Of a stretch of DNA of 64,000 nucleotides, positions 1 to 12,485 are shown one piece after another. The notes below the pieces were generated by a model, which worked only from the letters and a program-made list of their open reading frames with translations, was not told the origin of the DNA and did not search any database. The translations under genes were made by a program, and so were the position numbers. Each line of letters starts with the position of its first letter. Positions within the stretch are counted from its first letter, which is position 1. Source of the stretch: Trema orientale (Eukaryota > Streptophyta > Magnoliopsida > Rosales > Cannabaceae); contig JXTC01000327.1 in assembly GCA_002914845.1 (NCBI GenBank), positions 1 to 64,000 on the forward strand, written 5' to 3'.

Positions 1-752
1 CAGTTACATTTACTAACTATCATCACTGGGCAAAGCCAAGCTTAAATAACAGTATAAACAAACAATATATTCACAGCAAGCAACTAAACTCATCAAAATT
101 TCAGCAAAGTTAGGAATATTTTATCTAAAATGAACTACATATACTTCTTATCAGAAGTTATTATCAAGGGCCATGTAGCCTCTCAAAGTATTTGTAACTG
201 TTAATATAATTTAATATACTGCTGTTTATTTTATTCTACTTTGGTTAAGTTAGTTTACTCTAGCTTAGATAAAAGTATGATCAATGGCTGTAACATAAAC
301 AAGTGTAAGGCTGAGATTATAAAAATAAGAAGCGTACCAAGGAAGCTTCTACTTAATTCATTCCTTTAGGTTTTAGGATCTAAAAAATAAAAAATAGACG
401 AATGTGTGAATGAACAGCAACCTTTATTTGTTGCCAACAGTGCCCTGTTTTTTCCTCTGTTTCTCACCAAAAACTGAATGAGAAGTTCATGATTTTTGAG
501 TGCAATATAACAAATATTTAGCCAAGTTCTTGCATCTGAAATTACAGCCAACTTTACAAACCACAAAATTAATTGAGAAAATTAGTTATAAGAATACCTT
601 GAAATAACATCCAAGCTTAACTTCTTAACAATATAATCTAACACAAAACACAACTAAAAACTAGCCAGTGGAGTAGAAATATTTTACACCAAGACATCAT
701 GAATAGAGCGGGTAGTTCCCACTTCAAAACATATATTACTAAAGGAACAGAA
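1..752. other. No gene recognised (left edge)
   Basis: AT-rich sequence. A 66-codon open frame on the minus strand at 366-566 resembles no family I know and has no clear splice context. It could be an exon of a gene extending left of the window, but nothing supports that. No RNA gene or repeat was seen. Confidence 0.4.
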
Positions 753-755
753 TTA

Positions 756-1620
756 GGGGCGAAGCCAGGAATTTAATCCAGGTGGGCAAAAAAAAAAATT
801 AACTTCTCGTAAAATAAGACAAGAAAACTAGAAATTTCTCCTTAAAAAGGTAACTTTGAAAATTTTTTCTATTCTTAAAGAAGTCCATAAATGTATTATA
901 ATTGCTTTCGGCGATGTGATCTGAAATTGTTGTATAATAACTTCATTGTCAATTTATTAAAAATTTCTTTCTTAATATAAACAATTAGATTGTTATTCAT
1001 CCACTGATCTCATATTCGATTGCATAGTCGATTCTTCACAATATTCATGACAGAAACTACCCTCTATAGTTGTAATAGCATCACATAAAATCAAGCTTAT
1101 ACTTGGTAGCTTAATTAAAAGTTTCAAATAGGAGCCCTCTTAGCCTTTTTATAATACTTAGTTCAAATATAGACACAGTTCTAAATTTTCTACGTACAAT
1201 CTGGCCCATATTCATAATTCTCACATCCTCAGAAAGTCCAAAGGACTTATTCACTAATAAGTATTATGTAAATGTTCTCTGACAAGCATTATATACTATA
1301 TACATATAATTAAGCCAAGTCAATTTCTAATTAATTTATTTATAGGCTAGCACATACCTTAAAAGATGAGTAATGAGCTATACTTAGTATTTAAGAGAAA
1401 CTATTGAAATGAGCTTCATAATTTTAAAATGGGCTTTACTAATAGAAAAAAACTCAAATTTTTTTTTTTTGGAGGGAGAGGGAGGGAGGGGTGGACAAAT
1501 ATAAGATTTTATATATTTAGAGGAATTAGAGTAATTTTTTTATAAAAATATTACATATTAATTTTTTTTTTCAAAAAAGTCAGTGGAGCAATTGCCCCCC
1601 TGGACCCAATGTGGGTCCGC
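756..1620. mobile_element. Putative non-autonomous TIR element (865 bp)
   Basis: The left end begins GGGGCGAAGCCAGG and continues to a purine-rich AGGTGGGC block. The reverse complement of the right end begins GCGGACCCACATTGG and continues to AGGGGGGC. The two arms form an imperfect terminal inverted repeat of about 30 bp. TTA lies outside the left end and TAA outside the right end, so no true direct target duplication is proven. The interior is AT-rich with poly-A/T tracts and no coding relic. This type of terminus is common in plant non-autonomous DNA transposons, but I cannot assign the superfamily. The 1624-1948 gap to the next element holds nothing recognisable. Confidence 0.45.
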
Positions 1621-1948
1621 TAAGATGTTTTTAGTATTACCTCAATAGAAGCCAGATGAAGGAGTTAGTGTTGTGTGACTATTTTGTATTATTATATGAT
1701 CACTTAACTCAAAAGAAGTAAGAAGAATAGTACTCTCATTTGTGATGTAAATTATAGAAATTTTTAAGTTTTCACAGCAAGGTTCTTTCAATTCTAATTT
1801 ATACGCACATGTAATCATTAGTGTTTTTTCCTTTTATTTTTCTAGTGCTAACAATGGTTTAGCCCATTTAAAAGTGCTAAACATTTAAAAGCTTAAACCA
1901 AAGTATCCTGCGTATGCTAAAAGTTAACCACGAATATTATGGTGTGGC

Positions 1949-2915
1949 TTAAGGATTCGTTTGGTATGCAGGAATAAATAGGATAATATTAGACTATTTT
2001 AAAAGATTAAATTGAATAAAATTGAATAGAATGATAATCCAATTCTATCCAAATATTTAGTGTGCTATTCATTGTTGGGATAATATCTGCATGTGTGTTT
2101 CATATTTTTAACTAAATAATAAATTTTGAGGTTTGATTAATTTAGAAAAATATCACTTATTAATTTAGAAAAATATCACTTTTTAAATTTAATTTAGAAA
2201 AAACTAATTTTAAAAATTAATTTAGAAAAATACTACTTTTAAGACAATTTTGGAAAAAAGATCAATTATCAAAGCTTATTTAAAAAATACCACTTTTAAA
2301 AAATATTTTGAAAAATACCACTTCTTGTTTTACCATTCTTAAAACTTTTGGGCCTTATATAAATATGATCAAAATTTGGGCCTAATTTAAGTAAATACCC
2401 CTTTATCAAATGTTATAGCAAAATCTAAGGTATATATGTTTATATACCAAGTGTAAAATGTTATATACCAAGTACAAAAAGTTATATACTCAGTACATTT
2501 CAGTACAGTAACTAAAATTGGTAGATATGTTTATCTACCAAGTGTAAAAATATATATACCTGGACATTTAGCCATAAAATTTAAAAAGTGGACATCTACT
2601 TAATTAAATTTAAAATATTGGTCATGCACCTAAATTTCTCTAAAAGTTAATTCCAAAAATACCACTTTTGAAATTAAATTTGAAAAGTACCATTTTTTAT
2701 TACTTCAAAAATATTCTATTATTTTTAATCAAATTCCGAATCCCTTCCAATCCCAAGTTCTCAAGAGGATAAGATTATCCCCCTTCTAAGGATATTATAT
2801 TCGTAGTTGATTATTTTAATCTTATTCAATACCTCTCATATGTATGTACTAAATATAGGATTAATTTAATCGTATCCTATCTTATCTTTATCATGCATTC
2901 TAAATGAGTCTTAAG
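1949..2915. mobile_element. TIR element with TTAAG target duplication
   Basis: TTAAG at 1949-1953 and at 2911-2915 flanks a 957-bp insert. It begins GATTCGTTTGGTATGCA and its other end, reverse-complemented, begins GACTCATTTAGAATGCA. The arms therefore form an imperfect TIR. The interior carries repeated short blocks of the type TTTAGAAAAATATCACTTTT around 2140-2330 and no coding sequence. It is a non-autonomous MITE-like element. The 5-bp duplication is compatible with several superfamilies (hAT would give 8 bp, Harbinger 3 bp), so I leave the class open. Confidence 0.55.
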
Positions 2916-3107
2916 GTATCCCATAAAAAGTACAACAAATATAATGTTTAGGCACAAACAAGGGGAAATTAGAAAATATACGGTATTTTTAGAAAAAATT
3001 AGAACAATACGGTGCTTTTGTATTTTTCGCGGCGCGGTACGACTTTTATTAGAAAAATACCGTTTTTAAAAAATATTTATAAAAATGATATTTTTTAAAA
3101 TAATAAC

Positions 3108-3215
3108 TAGTTTCTAGTAACCAGTTTTCAGAAACTGGTAACTAGTAATCGAAGATATTTATAACTGGTATATAACTGGTAACCAGTTTCCAGAAATCAG
3201 TAACGAGTAACTATT
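3108..3215. repeat. Cluster of short inverted repeats
   Basis: Near-palindromic copies of AACTGGTAACCAGTTTCC and AACTAGTTTCTAGTAACC alternate in both orientations over about 100 bp, so the stretch can fold into several alternative hairpins. The flanks (2916-3107 and 3216-3613) are AT-rich with no gene; the left one contains repeated TTTTTAGAAAAA-type blocks like those in the neighbouring element. Confidence 0.45.
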
Positions 3216-3613
3216 TTAAAAATGGTAATTTTCTAAATATTTTTTAAAAAGTGATATTTCTCTAATTAAACCGTATAAAAATTGGAAAAAACGCTAATTT
3301 CCGTATTTTTGTAATTCTTTTCGGTTTTTATAGGTATAAGTGTTAGAAACCCCACAAACAATAGGTTGAGAAAAATTTTGATCGAGTGACTTTGCCAAAA
3401 ATATGCTGTTATTTGGGATTATCTAATGTGAAATTCTATTAATATTGCAAGAGTAGGAAAAAAAATACTACCTAATACATCGATATGATTAACTTTGAAG
3501 TGTTTTAGTAGTCACTTAAATTTCCTAGCTAGGAATTAAACTATCATGACCTTATCTCTAATCCACGTTTCATTCTTACATTTTGATTAAGCTTTATTAT
3601 TTGTTTTCAAGGA

Positions 3614-3809
3614 TAAGAAATTGGGGAGGGCTACAGTAGGGACGCCCCTACGTAGGGCCACCCTTTATACACCGTTTGATGGGAATTTGTGGAGAATAAC
3701 GGGAATCTGTGAGGAATCGAGAATCTGTGGGGAATCTGTTCCCATCAAACGGTGTATAGACAGGACCCTATGCAGGGACGCCCCTACTGTAGACGCGCCC
3801 TAAGAAATT
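3614..3809. mobile_element. Mutator-type MITE, copy 1
   Basis: A 178-bp element (3623-3800) lies between perfect 9-bp direct repeats TAAGAAATT (3614-3622 and 3801-3809). The ends are inverted repeats of the type GGGCGCGTCTACAGTAGGGG, here GGGGAGGGCTACAGTAGGG at the left. An inner inverted pair, ACACCGTTTGATGGGAAT and its complement, makes most of the element self-complementary. A 9-bp duplication with long TIRs is the signature of Mutator-like elements. Three relatives lie at 25262, 46146 and 58911. The open frame across it is an artefact. Confidence 0.85.
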
Positions 3810-4009
3810 ATGTTTTCAAAAGAAAAGAAAAAAGTTCCGTCTTGCAGTTTTCCTCAAATGTTGTGGTACTTTTATTTGTGTCCTTTTTCTAATGGTTCGT
3901 ATTTTCAGATATTACGATTCAAATTAAGTGTACAACTATTTCGGTGTTGTTTACAATGTATTATCAATTCGTCGTATGATAAATTGCATTATGTAAATAA
4001 AACAATTGT

Positions 4010-4540
4010 GCAGTTGTCAGGGGACAGATGTAGTTGTTAGAGGACGGATGTAGTCCTTTGGACGGGACCAATCCTGTCCATATTTAGACTAATATAAATC
4101 ATGTTTTGACCAATACATTGGTCAAAACATAATCTGTGTTAGCTAAAACGTGGCCGGGACTTACTCCTTCAAGGGACTATATCCGTTGCCAATAGTCACA
4201 TATATGGGGACAGATAGTCCCACTGATGAAACCAATCCCGGATTAACACAGGTCATATTCTGGCAAACACAGATTGATTAAAATATGACATGTGTTGGCC
4301 AAAATATGAATAGGATCGGTCCCCTCGAGGGACTACACCTGTGGCCTATATATACACACACACATATAGTGACAGAGCATAGATGTAGTCCCCTCAAAGG
4401 AACCAGTCTCGTTCATATTTTGGTCAATATAAATCATATTTGACCAATAGTGTTAGTTAAAATATAATCTGTGTTAGCCAAAATATGAACAGGACCGATC
4501 CCGTCGAGAGACTATAATCGTGGCCTACAGTGACAATTAC
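4010..4540. repeat. Foldback / palindrome cluster
   Basis: Three successive near-palindromic units (about 4030-4190, 4190-4340 and 4378-4535) are built from the same blocks: ATGTAGTCCCTT, GGACGGGACCAATCC, CATATTTTGG, AATATAAATCATGTTTTGACC and their complements. Each unit can fold on itself and units also pair with one another. The outer ends are roughly inverted (CAGTTGTCAGGGGACAG on the left; ACAGTGACAATTAC on the right). This looks like a foldback or nested MITE with no coding capacity. No target duplication could be fixed. Confidence 0.55.
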
Positions 4541-4923
4541 AAATTTCTCAAGACAAACCATAACTTTTATTGCACTTTTTTCTATAACAAGAACTATTTA
4601 CAGAACTCGACTTCAAAGAAGTTAACTGAGTAAAAAACAAACACCCACAAAAGCCATAAAAAAATGAAAGAGAGAAGATCCTTTGACACGTATATGATTG
4701 GATCATAACTCCATCGAGAGATGGAAAATTATCACTTGAGAAGTTTGATAAACATCTTTTCTTCAGTCAAAAATAGTTCATGATAGTGAAACTATCCTTT
4801 AGTTTGAGGACTACGAAAGATCTTCAGATCTTTTGGAAACACTAGTATGATTGAATATTTTTAGCCTCAAAAAACACACCAACTCCGTGGTCTTAAGGGT
4901 ATGTATGGAGAAATACCATTCTT

Positions 4924-7188
4924 TCAATTGCGCCAAATCGATTCGCCATCGTAAGATGACCAAAGAGAGAGCTGATTCTTACGTTGATAGTTTCCATTCA
5001 AGCAACCATCCCAGAATCCAACTCGTTGCTTCGGTATGCTCATTGACCTTGTCTTTGCCCTTGCAGATTCAGTTGCAGCCATGTAAGTTGGAAAAACTGG
5101 AGAACTTGGCATCAAACCATCCTCTCCAAATGAGTTCCTTTTCTCTTGGCTAAATGAGTTCCTCAGAAGTGGAAACTCTGTACTCATTACTTCTAACTCT
5201 CTGTGTCTTGCATTTTTCAGTTTAACATGTACCCTCCCATGCATCTCATTATCCATCGCAATTGGATGACAAATCGGCTTTGAAATCTCCCGTCTTTCCC
5301 AAGGTTCTAGCCTACAGCTTTGTGTTCCATATTCCTTTTTGGCTAATGGATCTAGAAGCATGAAAGTATTCCTTCTCTCCTGATACAATAAACCATGTTT
5401 CAAAATGTAAAGAGTGAAATAAGGAAACTTTAGTACTCAATATGGTATTCACTTGTGAACATGTCAAGAAAGACTAGATTTGGAGTCTAGAAGCGATAGC
5501 GAGCAAATTGTCAGTAAAAAGAACAGAACAGAACAGAACATATGAGCGAATTATGCATATTAAAAGTACCCTTTGTGAGGAGGAGTATTTCTTCATGCGC
5601 TCACGTTTCATTAGCGCCTCTTGCCTTTTTAACCATACAGATTCTATGTCTTCCTTTGAAAGTATACTGTAATTCCACCCTCCCTGATCGCTGTCTACAA
5701 GCTGCCGATGACAAAAATGAAGTTAGAAATCATAAAGGATCTTTTGGAGTAATGTTAGAAATCAAACGGATCTTTTAGAGATCCTTGTCGAATCCATTCA
5801 CCTTTTGAGATGGTACTATCTATTTATAAAAGAAATTATAAAGGAGGTTTCGGATGGGTTGAGAAAATAATTTGAGTCTTTGTTTGAAGTGTCTGTGATT
5901 AAACCAGGGCAACAAATTTGTTCTTCCTTATCTTTTTTGAATTACAACCTAAAACTGAGAATCATTTGTTTAAATCATCCTGCTTACCTTTAGTTCCTTA
6001 TATTCAGTTTCCTTTTCTGGCCTGAAAGACACTTTGCTTTGACCACCTATAGAACATTGGTCTCCAGCAGAACTGATCGTTTCTTGGACCTCTGGCGTTC
6101 TTTGTCTATTGGATTGTAGATGCTTCAAAATGGCGCCTGTTTGGCGTCTCACTGCTCGGCCGCGAACTATGGCTTGAAGTCTCACCAACCCCTTCAAGGC
6201 TCGCAATGCTTTCCTTGCCTGTAGTTTTACAAGAGTTTAGAATAAGGGTAGGAAATCATTTACTTATTTTATTGGATAAACAGTAAGTTGTAATATATAC
6301 AGGAAGACAGACGGGAAAAAAAACAATGTACTTTGGCTTCTTAAGGTGTTCTATTTGTAAAGAGGCCTAATTATCTGATTGAAAAACTCAAGATGACTAA
6401 CAAGTTTTCCTGGTAACTTAAAACTCAGAATCATTCTATGATAATATTCAGTTACACGTGGATGGTTTTTAACATGTACAATGCAAATGTTTAAAGTTCT
6501 CAGATTAATGTTCTGGGACATGTTATTAAATAGCCAAATTGAAGGCTAGAAAGCAATTGTTTTGACTTGAAAGTTCAGCACTGTGATATCCCTATCTCAT
6601 TTATTTCCCATGAGAGGAAAAGCTTCAAAACAGTTGCAAATCACGAAAGGATTTGGGTCATCAAAGGACATTAATTTTTAGCTATCAAAGAAAAAGTCGA
6701 AGCAAAAAATAAAGAAGCATCAAGGAGCTCACTAGATGTGCCCTGTAAGCACTCTGTATCTTTATGGCAGCTAAATTGGGGTCCAACTTTCTAAAAGGAT
6801 AGCAAGATTCTGAAGCACCAGTGAGCCTCACAACCTCAGCGGCAGCCTGGGCAGCAGCAACCGCAGCCTCGGCTGCAGCCGCGGTTGCCATGGCAACGTT
6901 TAGAGCATGTTTCTTCTGCTCTTCTGCTGCCTCACTTAGAGTTCTCTGTGATGCCATAAGTGCAGGGTATTGCTTAATTTCAAGCCTTCCCAAATCCCAT
7001 CGCCACTCCTTTGCTCTCTAAAAACAAATAAATAATAAATAAAAGTATTGGAAATATCACTCATTGGAGTGCTAGAAATGAATGATGGTAAAACAATGTG
7101 TAAGTAAACTAACCTTTTGTACCTTCGTCTTTTCTGTACAAATGAACAGCTTCTTAACCCAGCCAAACCAGCTCCTCTTCTTTGCCAT
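4924..7188 (-). CDS. IQD: IQ67-domain (IQD) calmodulin-binding protein
   Basis: Five exons read by eye: 7188-7114, 7017-6733, 6218-5988, 5701-5570 and 5379-4924. All introns are phase 0 with GT/AG borders, giving about 392 aa. The N-terminus [15 protein letters not shown] is basic and aromatic, as in IQDs. Residues 26-105 hold a long Ala-rich helix. The IQ67 region (about 107-165) carries [20 protein letters not shown] and [15 protein letters not shown] and is split by a phase-0 intron after AHL, the family's hallmark. The last exon has the conserved C-terminal [20 protein letters not shown] block (DUF4005). Family members bind calmodulin/CML proteins and act as scaffolds on microtubules, at the plasma membrane or in the nucleus. 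No frame lesion was seen. The subclade resembles the IQD9-12 group, but I would not fix a number. Confidence 0.9.
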
Positions 7189-7189
7189 T

Positions 7190-7251
7190 GGAGAATAATG
7201 ATCATATTAGCTCTGCACTTCAAATACCATCCTCTAGCTTTTGTTCAATAC
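7190..7251 (-). promoter_or_regulatory. IQD leader with two upstream start codons
   Basis: Upstream of the IQD start codon (7188), a first ATG at 7230 opens a complete 7-codon frame (MVFEVQS) ending with TAA at 7209-7207. A second ATG at 7205 is out of frame with, and overlaps, the main start. A pyrimidine-rich tract ending in TATAG at 7252 looks like a splice acceptor, so a 5'-UTR intron may precede this leader. The sites are seen directly; translational repression is inference. Confidence 0.45.
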
Positions 7252-9097
7252 CTATAATAAAGAGGAAAAAGACTTGAACAAATTAATAGTAGAAGAAACA
7301 TGCCTTAATAACTTTCCTGGCAAACAAAATCAGAGAGATAGTTGTTACATCTATCACTATCATTTGATTACCAAGTTCCTCTCTCAACCTATTTGGCCCC
7401 ATATGAAGAAGGCCACATTGGAATTAAGGCTAAAACAGTTGAAAATTGTTAAATTTAGAAGAATAATATCTCTCAGCTTGACAAGTATGAGTGAGATTAT
7501 CAGAAACAATCAAGTAACCATTTCATAAATATACATATATATATATAATGTGGATTCCAATAAATTTTCACACCAGAGGAAGTTCTTCAAGAACAAGAAA
7601 TATCTCTAAGTACAAACATAAAGATATGAAACCAGAACATCTCAGCAGTTTAGAGAATCTTTTATTGAGAAAACCATCAAAATCCAACCTGTGAAAGAGT
7701 TGATAATGATAAGAAGAAAAAGAGAACACACTACTAGAACCTGAAACAACCTAACTGAGAAACCCTCTCTTTGTGATACTAAAAGCATTAAAGAGAAAAA
7801 AAAAACCCATCAGACATCATTAAATGGTACTTTAGTGTAACTTGCTACTTTTTCTGATAAGTCAATTCCTCTGTTTTCCAAAAGCCACTCAATTACACAA
7901 ACCAAACCGAACCAAAACCAGTACAAGAGAAAAGTTGATAGAACCCTTTACTCTTTTCTAATGGCGGCATACAACAGGTACCTTGGTAGTGACTCATACG
8001 ACTTTGTGCTGTGATGACTTGAGAGGAAGTCTCTCTCTTCCAACTGTCAGAGTCGTAGACTAATAACTGCCACTGACCAGATCAAATATCTGGTTAATCA
8101 GAAAAATTACTGATATGACCTTCTCTGGTACTATTTCATCGATTTGACAAGTGTGACATGTGCCACCATGGAGAAAAAATGTGGATGGTTTTGCCAACAC
8201 TTGGCTCCATGTGGCAACATTTCAACCAATATTAATATTATTTATAGAAACTGCCTAAGGGTCCATTTCGGTTCCCACCATGAGCCAAAGAACTTTAACT
8301 AGTCCCTATAATTATGAGGAATACTTGTATACATATTTGTTATATGTGCACCTTTTATCATGTAATTGCTTTCTTTTTAGGCATGTAGTATACTACACAA
8401 TACATTTTTATCACAAAATAGTAAAAAATTAAAAAATTGAAAAAAAAAAAAGCTTTGTGAGTTTAACTATATTCAAGAAAAAATATAATACTGAAATAGT
8501 TAATGGGGACTGAGGACAATGATAGATGGAACAAGCCTCTCAATTCTTAATGAAATCCTCATACTTTGAATCCAAATTTGCTTGTAGTTGTTGGAAGGCA
8601 ACATTCAAGGTTGTCGACCGCTAAGACCAACAATTCGTCTTGTTTTTGACTTTTATTATCATTTTATTTTTTTTCCTCTTATTTTTTGACTTTTTTATAG
8701 TGTCGGTACAGAATCAACTTTTATTTATGAACATGAGGACATGATGTTACGGTAATTAGTACTTAAGATTCCTATTTTAGTACTAAGGAAACCATAAAAA
8801 TAAGGTTTTGGTTGCCCTTGAATATACTTAATGACATCATTGCCTAAACTTTTTCCAATCTAAATTTGTAACTCTGAGAAGACTTTAAAAGTTTGCTCCT
8901 TTAATCAAAATAATAAGATAATCTAGAGGGAGTAGTTAATGCACAAGCATGCATGAAAATTTGAAAAGTATTAGTTCCTTGGTCCAGTAGACGGCCTACT
9001 TAAAAGCTTCTTAGAATCAGTCAAAAAAATACTTTCTTTTAAGGAAAACTCAAAATTATGTGGACTTCTTAAGTGTGAAAGATGATTAAATGGTTTC

Positions 9098-9100
<3 letters not shown>
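7252..9100. other. Presumed IQD 5' intron/UTR and promoter; no gene
   Basis: No coding sequence is recognisable. The part at 7560-8060 is A/G-rich on the plus strand (pyrimidine-rich in the sense of the IQD gene), as expected of a 5' UTR or UTR intron. The rest is AT-rich with poly-A tracts. I could not fix a transcription start or TATA box. Confidence 0.35.

Positions 9101-9142
<42 letters not shown>
9101..9142. repeat. (TC)n microsatellite
   Basis: An uninterrupted run of 21 TC dinucleotides, likely polymorphic in length. Confidence 0.97.
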
Positions 9143-9146
<4 letters not shown>

Positions 9147-11189
9147 GGATTATAATTTAATATTTCTAAACCGGATATAATGCAATGGGCCCATAATTGG
9201 TAAGTTAAGTGACACAAAATTGGTCCCCTCACCCTTTGCTGAACCATGCATGTTACAAGTTTTGAGGCCTAAAAATGAGAGCTTTAGCCTATATAATCTG
9301 GCCCAGCGAAAAGTGAGACCAAAGTAGCTTTTGAGCTGTTTAGTTTCCATGAGCTAAAAGCTCTTGAATGCAAAGAATTCAGTGAAGCTTTTGCTTGGCC
9401 AAAAAATTGGGCTGCCATGAGTTGTCCTAATAAGAAGAGGATAAAGTGGCTTTTGAGCTGTTGATGGCCCTTTCTTCTAATAGGCACTAATAAACAGCCG
9501 AAATTTTCCTTAACCCATATTGTATTTCATGAATTCAATAAATCAAATAGATGACTACTAGGACGCGTCTAACATATCATAATTGTGCATTGAAGTAGAA
9601 TCTACTTCAATGGACACTAGATAAATGTCAACCACAGTTAGATGTAACGCATCATATGTTTCCATTGAAGCAGGTTCCATATAGGTTTCACTGTTTCAAT
9701 AGACACTAGATTATGTCGATCACAGTTAGAGCTAGGATTATCCTTGTCAAGTGTCTTTGTATATTCAATTGGTCTAAACATTTTTAATGACTAGAGTGAA
9801 CTATGAATGCTCTATTGTGGTTTAGTAATTAAGCTTCTAAAACGACTTAGGACTTTCAATTGTATACTGAGATTTAAACTTACCGATATAGATGCAATGA
9901 ACAATCAATCATCCCATTTTCGGAGCATAATTTCGACTTAGTACTGTTGCTTTCTTTCTCTCCAATTTTAAAGCAAAGGAATGATGGCAGTAATCTATGC
10001 TTAGATTTTTTTAATGCCGTTTCCCGAGAATTTAAGGGAATATGAGTCAAACAATAATCGTTCTTAATTGGAAAGAAGTTGACCATCTAAGCCTGATAAT
10101 TTTAAAATGAAACAGCATGTGACAGGTTTGATTATATACATTCCATGAGCCCCTTCTTCCTAAAATGGGAAAAAGAAATTAACTAAGCTTCCCATGATAA
10201 GGTACCAAAACCATATTCATAATGATAGAAAACCCCGCACTTTGCTAGCATTGATTCACTTGATTTAATTAATGAAAAAATGTGCTAATTTGGCCTGTTT
10301 TGTACACACTTGCTTCTAAAATGATCGATACTATGTATCTCCCCATATGCTACCACATACATAGAATAAACTACCAAATAACATACGAAATGAGCGCTCC
10401 CTTTTATGATGAGTTCATACAATAATTTGTAGCTCATTTAAAGTTGGCAATGTTATTTGAAATTATGTATATTCTTTTATAATAATTTATTTAACAAATC
10501 CTAAAAGAAATGTTTACCTTTTAGTTGTATAAGGTGTTGGATTCGTTTTTCAAGTATTACAAGATTTTAATTAATCATCAATTAATTAAATGGCGGAGCT
10601 AATGGAAATATATAAAGAATAATTAGTTATTGGGGAATTATATATATACCCTAACTTCACATAAAGGCACCCCGTTGATCTATAAAATAACTAAAAAGGA
10701 CAATTTATTTAAAAAAAAAAAAGATACCACATCTTCACATCTCTTTCTTTTTCAATTTTCCAGGAATATTTCTATTCAAAATTTCTTTCCATATTTTTCC
10801 TTATTATTTTTTAAAAATTTCTTCTTATACATAATCCATCTCCACTAGTTTTAATTTCTTTGATAGTCTCTTTAATTTTAAATTAAAGTAGAAAAAAAAA
10901 TGAACTTCTTTGCTTTTTACACAGTTTGCTTTTTTTTTTTTTTTTAATATCTTGTATTTCATTTTATCATGTTAATTTCTCTCATAGTTTTTTTGTTCAC
11001 TGATTCAATCTTTTCGTCCTAAAAATTAAAACTACTAATTTATTTTAGCTCATGAATTTGTAGGGAAGAAAGTTAGTTTTAAGAGGTTGTTTTGAGTACA
11101 TTTAACTTGACTTTTGATTTCTTGTCATGGCTTGTCTTTTTATTTATTTTATGGGTGCCTTAATAATTGTGTGGGATGCAAATATAGCT
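9143..11189. other. Intergenic; short local repeats only
   Basis: No gene recognised. The block GCTTTTGAGCTGTT occurs twice (about 9330 and 9450). Around 9580-9735 there is a palindrome (TTGAAGTAGAATCTACTTCAA type) and an imperfect direct repeat containing GACACTAGAT and CACAGTTAGA. From 10560 on the sequence is very AT-rich with long poly-T runs. Open frames at 9150-9487, 9880-10086 and 10630-10848 have no recognisable protein. Confidence 0.4.
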
Positions 11190-12485
11190 CTCCTTAATTA
11201 TTTTCCCATCTGATATTTGTCCTCAATATGATTTTGCCACCTCACTCCTAACTTTGTATTTAAGTATCCCTTAAATAGCAAAGTTTTTCTTCTTTTGCCT
11301 CCTCACTATTGACTTTGTACTCGAATGCCTCCTAATCAATTCTTACCTTTATTGGACAATTACCAAATAGTTATTTCCCCTTTTAAAGAACTTAATAAAT
11401 GTTTTTTTTAGGATTTTTTTAATGGACATTTCCAAATAGTTAGTTAGATAAATGAAATAAATGAAAGGAGGTAAAACAAAATAATATTTTTTTACATGGT
11501 TATATATGAAAATACATAAATATACAATACACAGTAGAGCAGATTTTGCATAAATTCATTAGTGTCAATTTTTTTTTTTTAAATCATGCCAATAAAGCTG
11601 CATAGTTTCATATCCAAAAACCTATCTAGAAGGAGAAATGACTGTCTGGTTTTTGATTACTAACAGTTTTTTAATAGTGTTGGTGCTAAAAGCCAGTCAA
11701 AAGAGAAAATATTTTCCCATTTTGAGGGCAATTGAATACAAAGTCAAAAAAAGGGGATAAATTTATATACAGGGTAAAAGACAAGGCACAAAATAACTAA
11801 TTGTTCTTCATTTTTATTATGATAAGTATAAGAAATAAATATAAAAATGTAAAATAACATTTTTTTTAAGATTGTTAAATATAACTAAAAAAATAAAAAT
11901 GTATTTTTCTCCTTAGATGTAAATTCATATCCAAAATAAAACTAAACTAAAACTGCAACAAAAAACTATATCTAATAGAGCATATATATAAAGTTTGAGA
12001 AAAAGCTATCATATTACTCTTTTTTGCTTTGTTTTCATTTATATCTATATATATATATAACCATTCAAAAGAATATTATGTTACTTATTTTCATTTGTTT
12101 CATTTATCTAATCATATACAATTAGTTATACATGAAAATGCCCTACAAAATAAGAAAACAAATAGCAAAGGCATTTATTTAGTCCTTTAAAAATTTAAAT
12201 AACTATTTGGTCATTGTCTACTAATAGGTTTTTAACAGTATTAGAGTTGAAGGGGAGAAAGAAGAAAAACTTTGACACTTAAGGATACTTGAATACAAGT
12301 CAAAGTGAGCGGACAAAAGAAAATAAAACTATTATTTAGGGGTATTTGAATACAAATCAAAAGTGAGGGGGCAAAAAAAAAAAAAAAAACTTTGCCATTT
12401 AGAGGTACTTGAATACAAAGTCAAAAGTAGGAAAATAAATTCATACGGATAGCAAATGTCAGCAGATAAAATGACTAATTGTTCA
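11190..12485. mobile_element. Foldback element with tandem units in its arms
   Basis: The left arm (about 11190-11460) and the reverse complement of the right arm (about 12130-12485) are similar over roughly 300 bp. Both arms contain repeated units of about 55 bp holding GACTTTGTATTCAAGT, then CCTTAAAT, then GCAAAGTTTTTCTTCTTTTG and CCTCCTCACT. About two units lie on the left and three on the right. The arms also share CAATTACCAAATAGTTATTT-type sequence. The centre has (TA)n and AT-rich filler with one further related unit near 11727. The structure matches foldback or Mutator-like elements with long repeated TIRs. The outer boundaries are approximate and no target duplication was identified. 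Confidence 0.5.

Noticed and set aside
4851-5153. 100-codon open frame on the plus strand
   Set aside because: It is antisense to IQD exon 5, whose protein sequence is clearly conserved on the minus strand.
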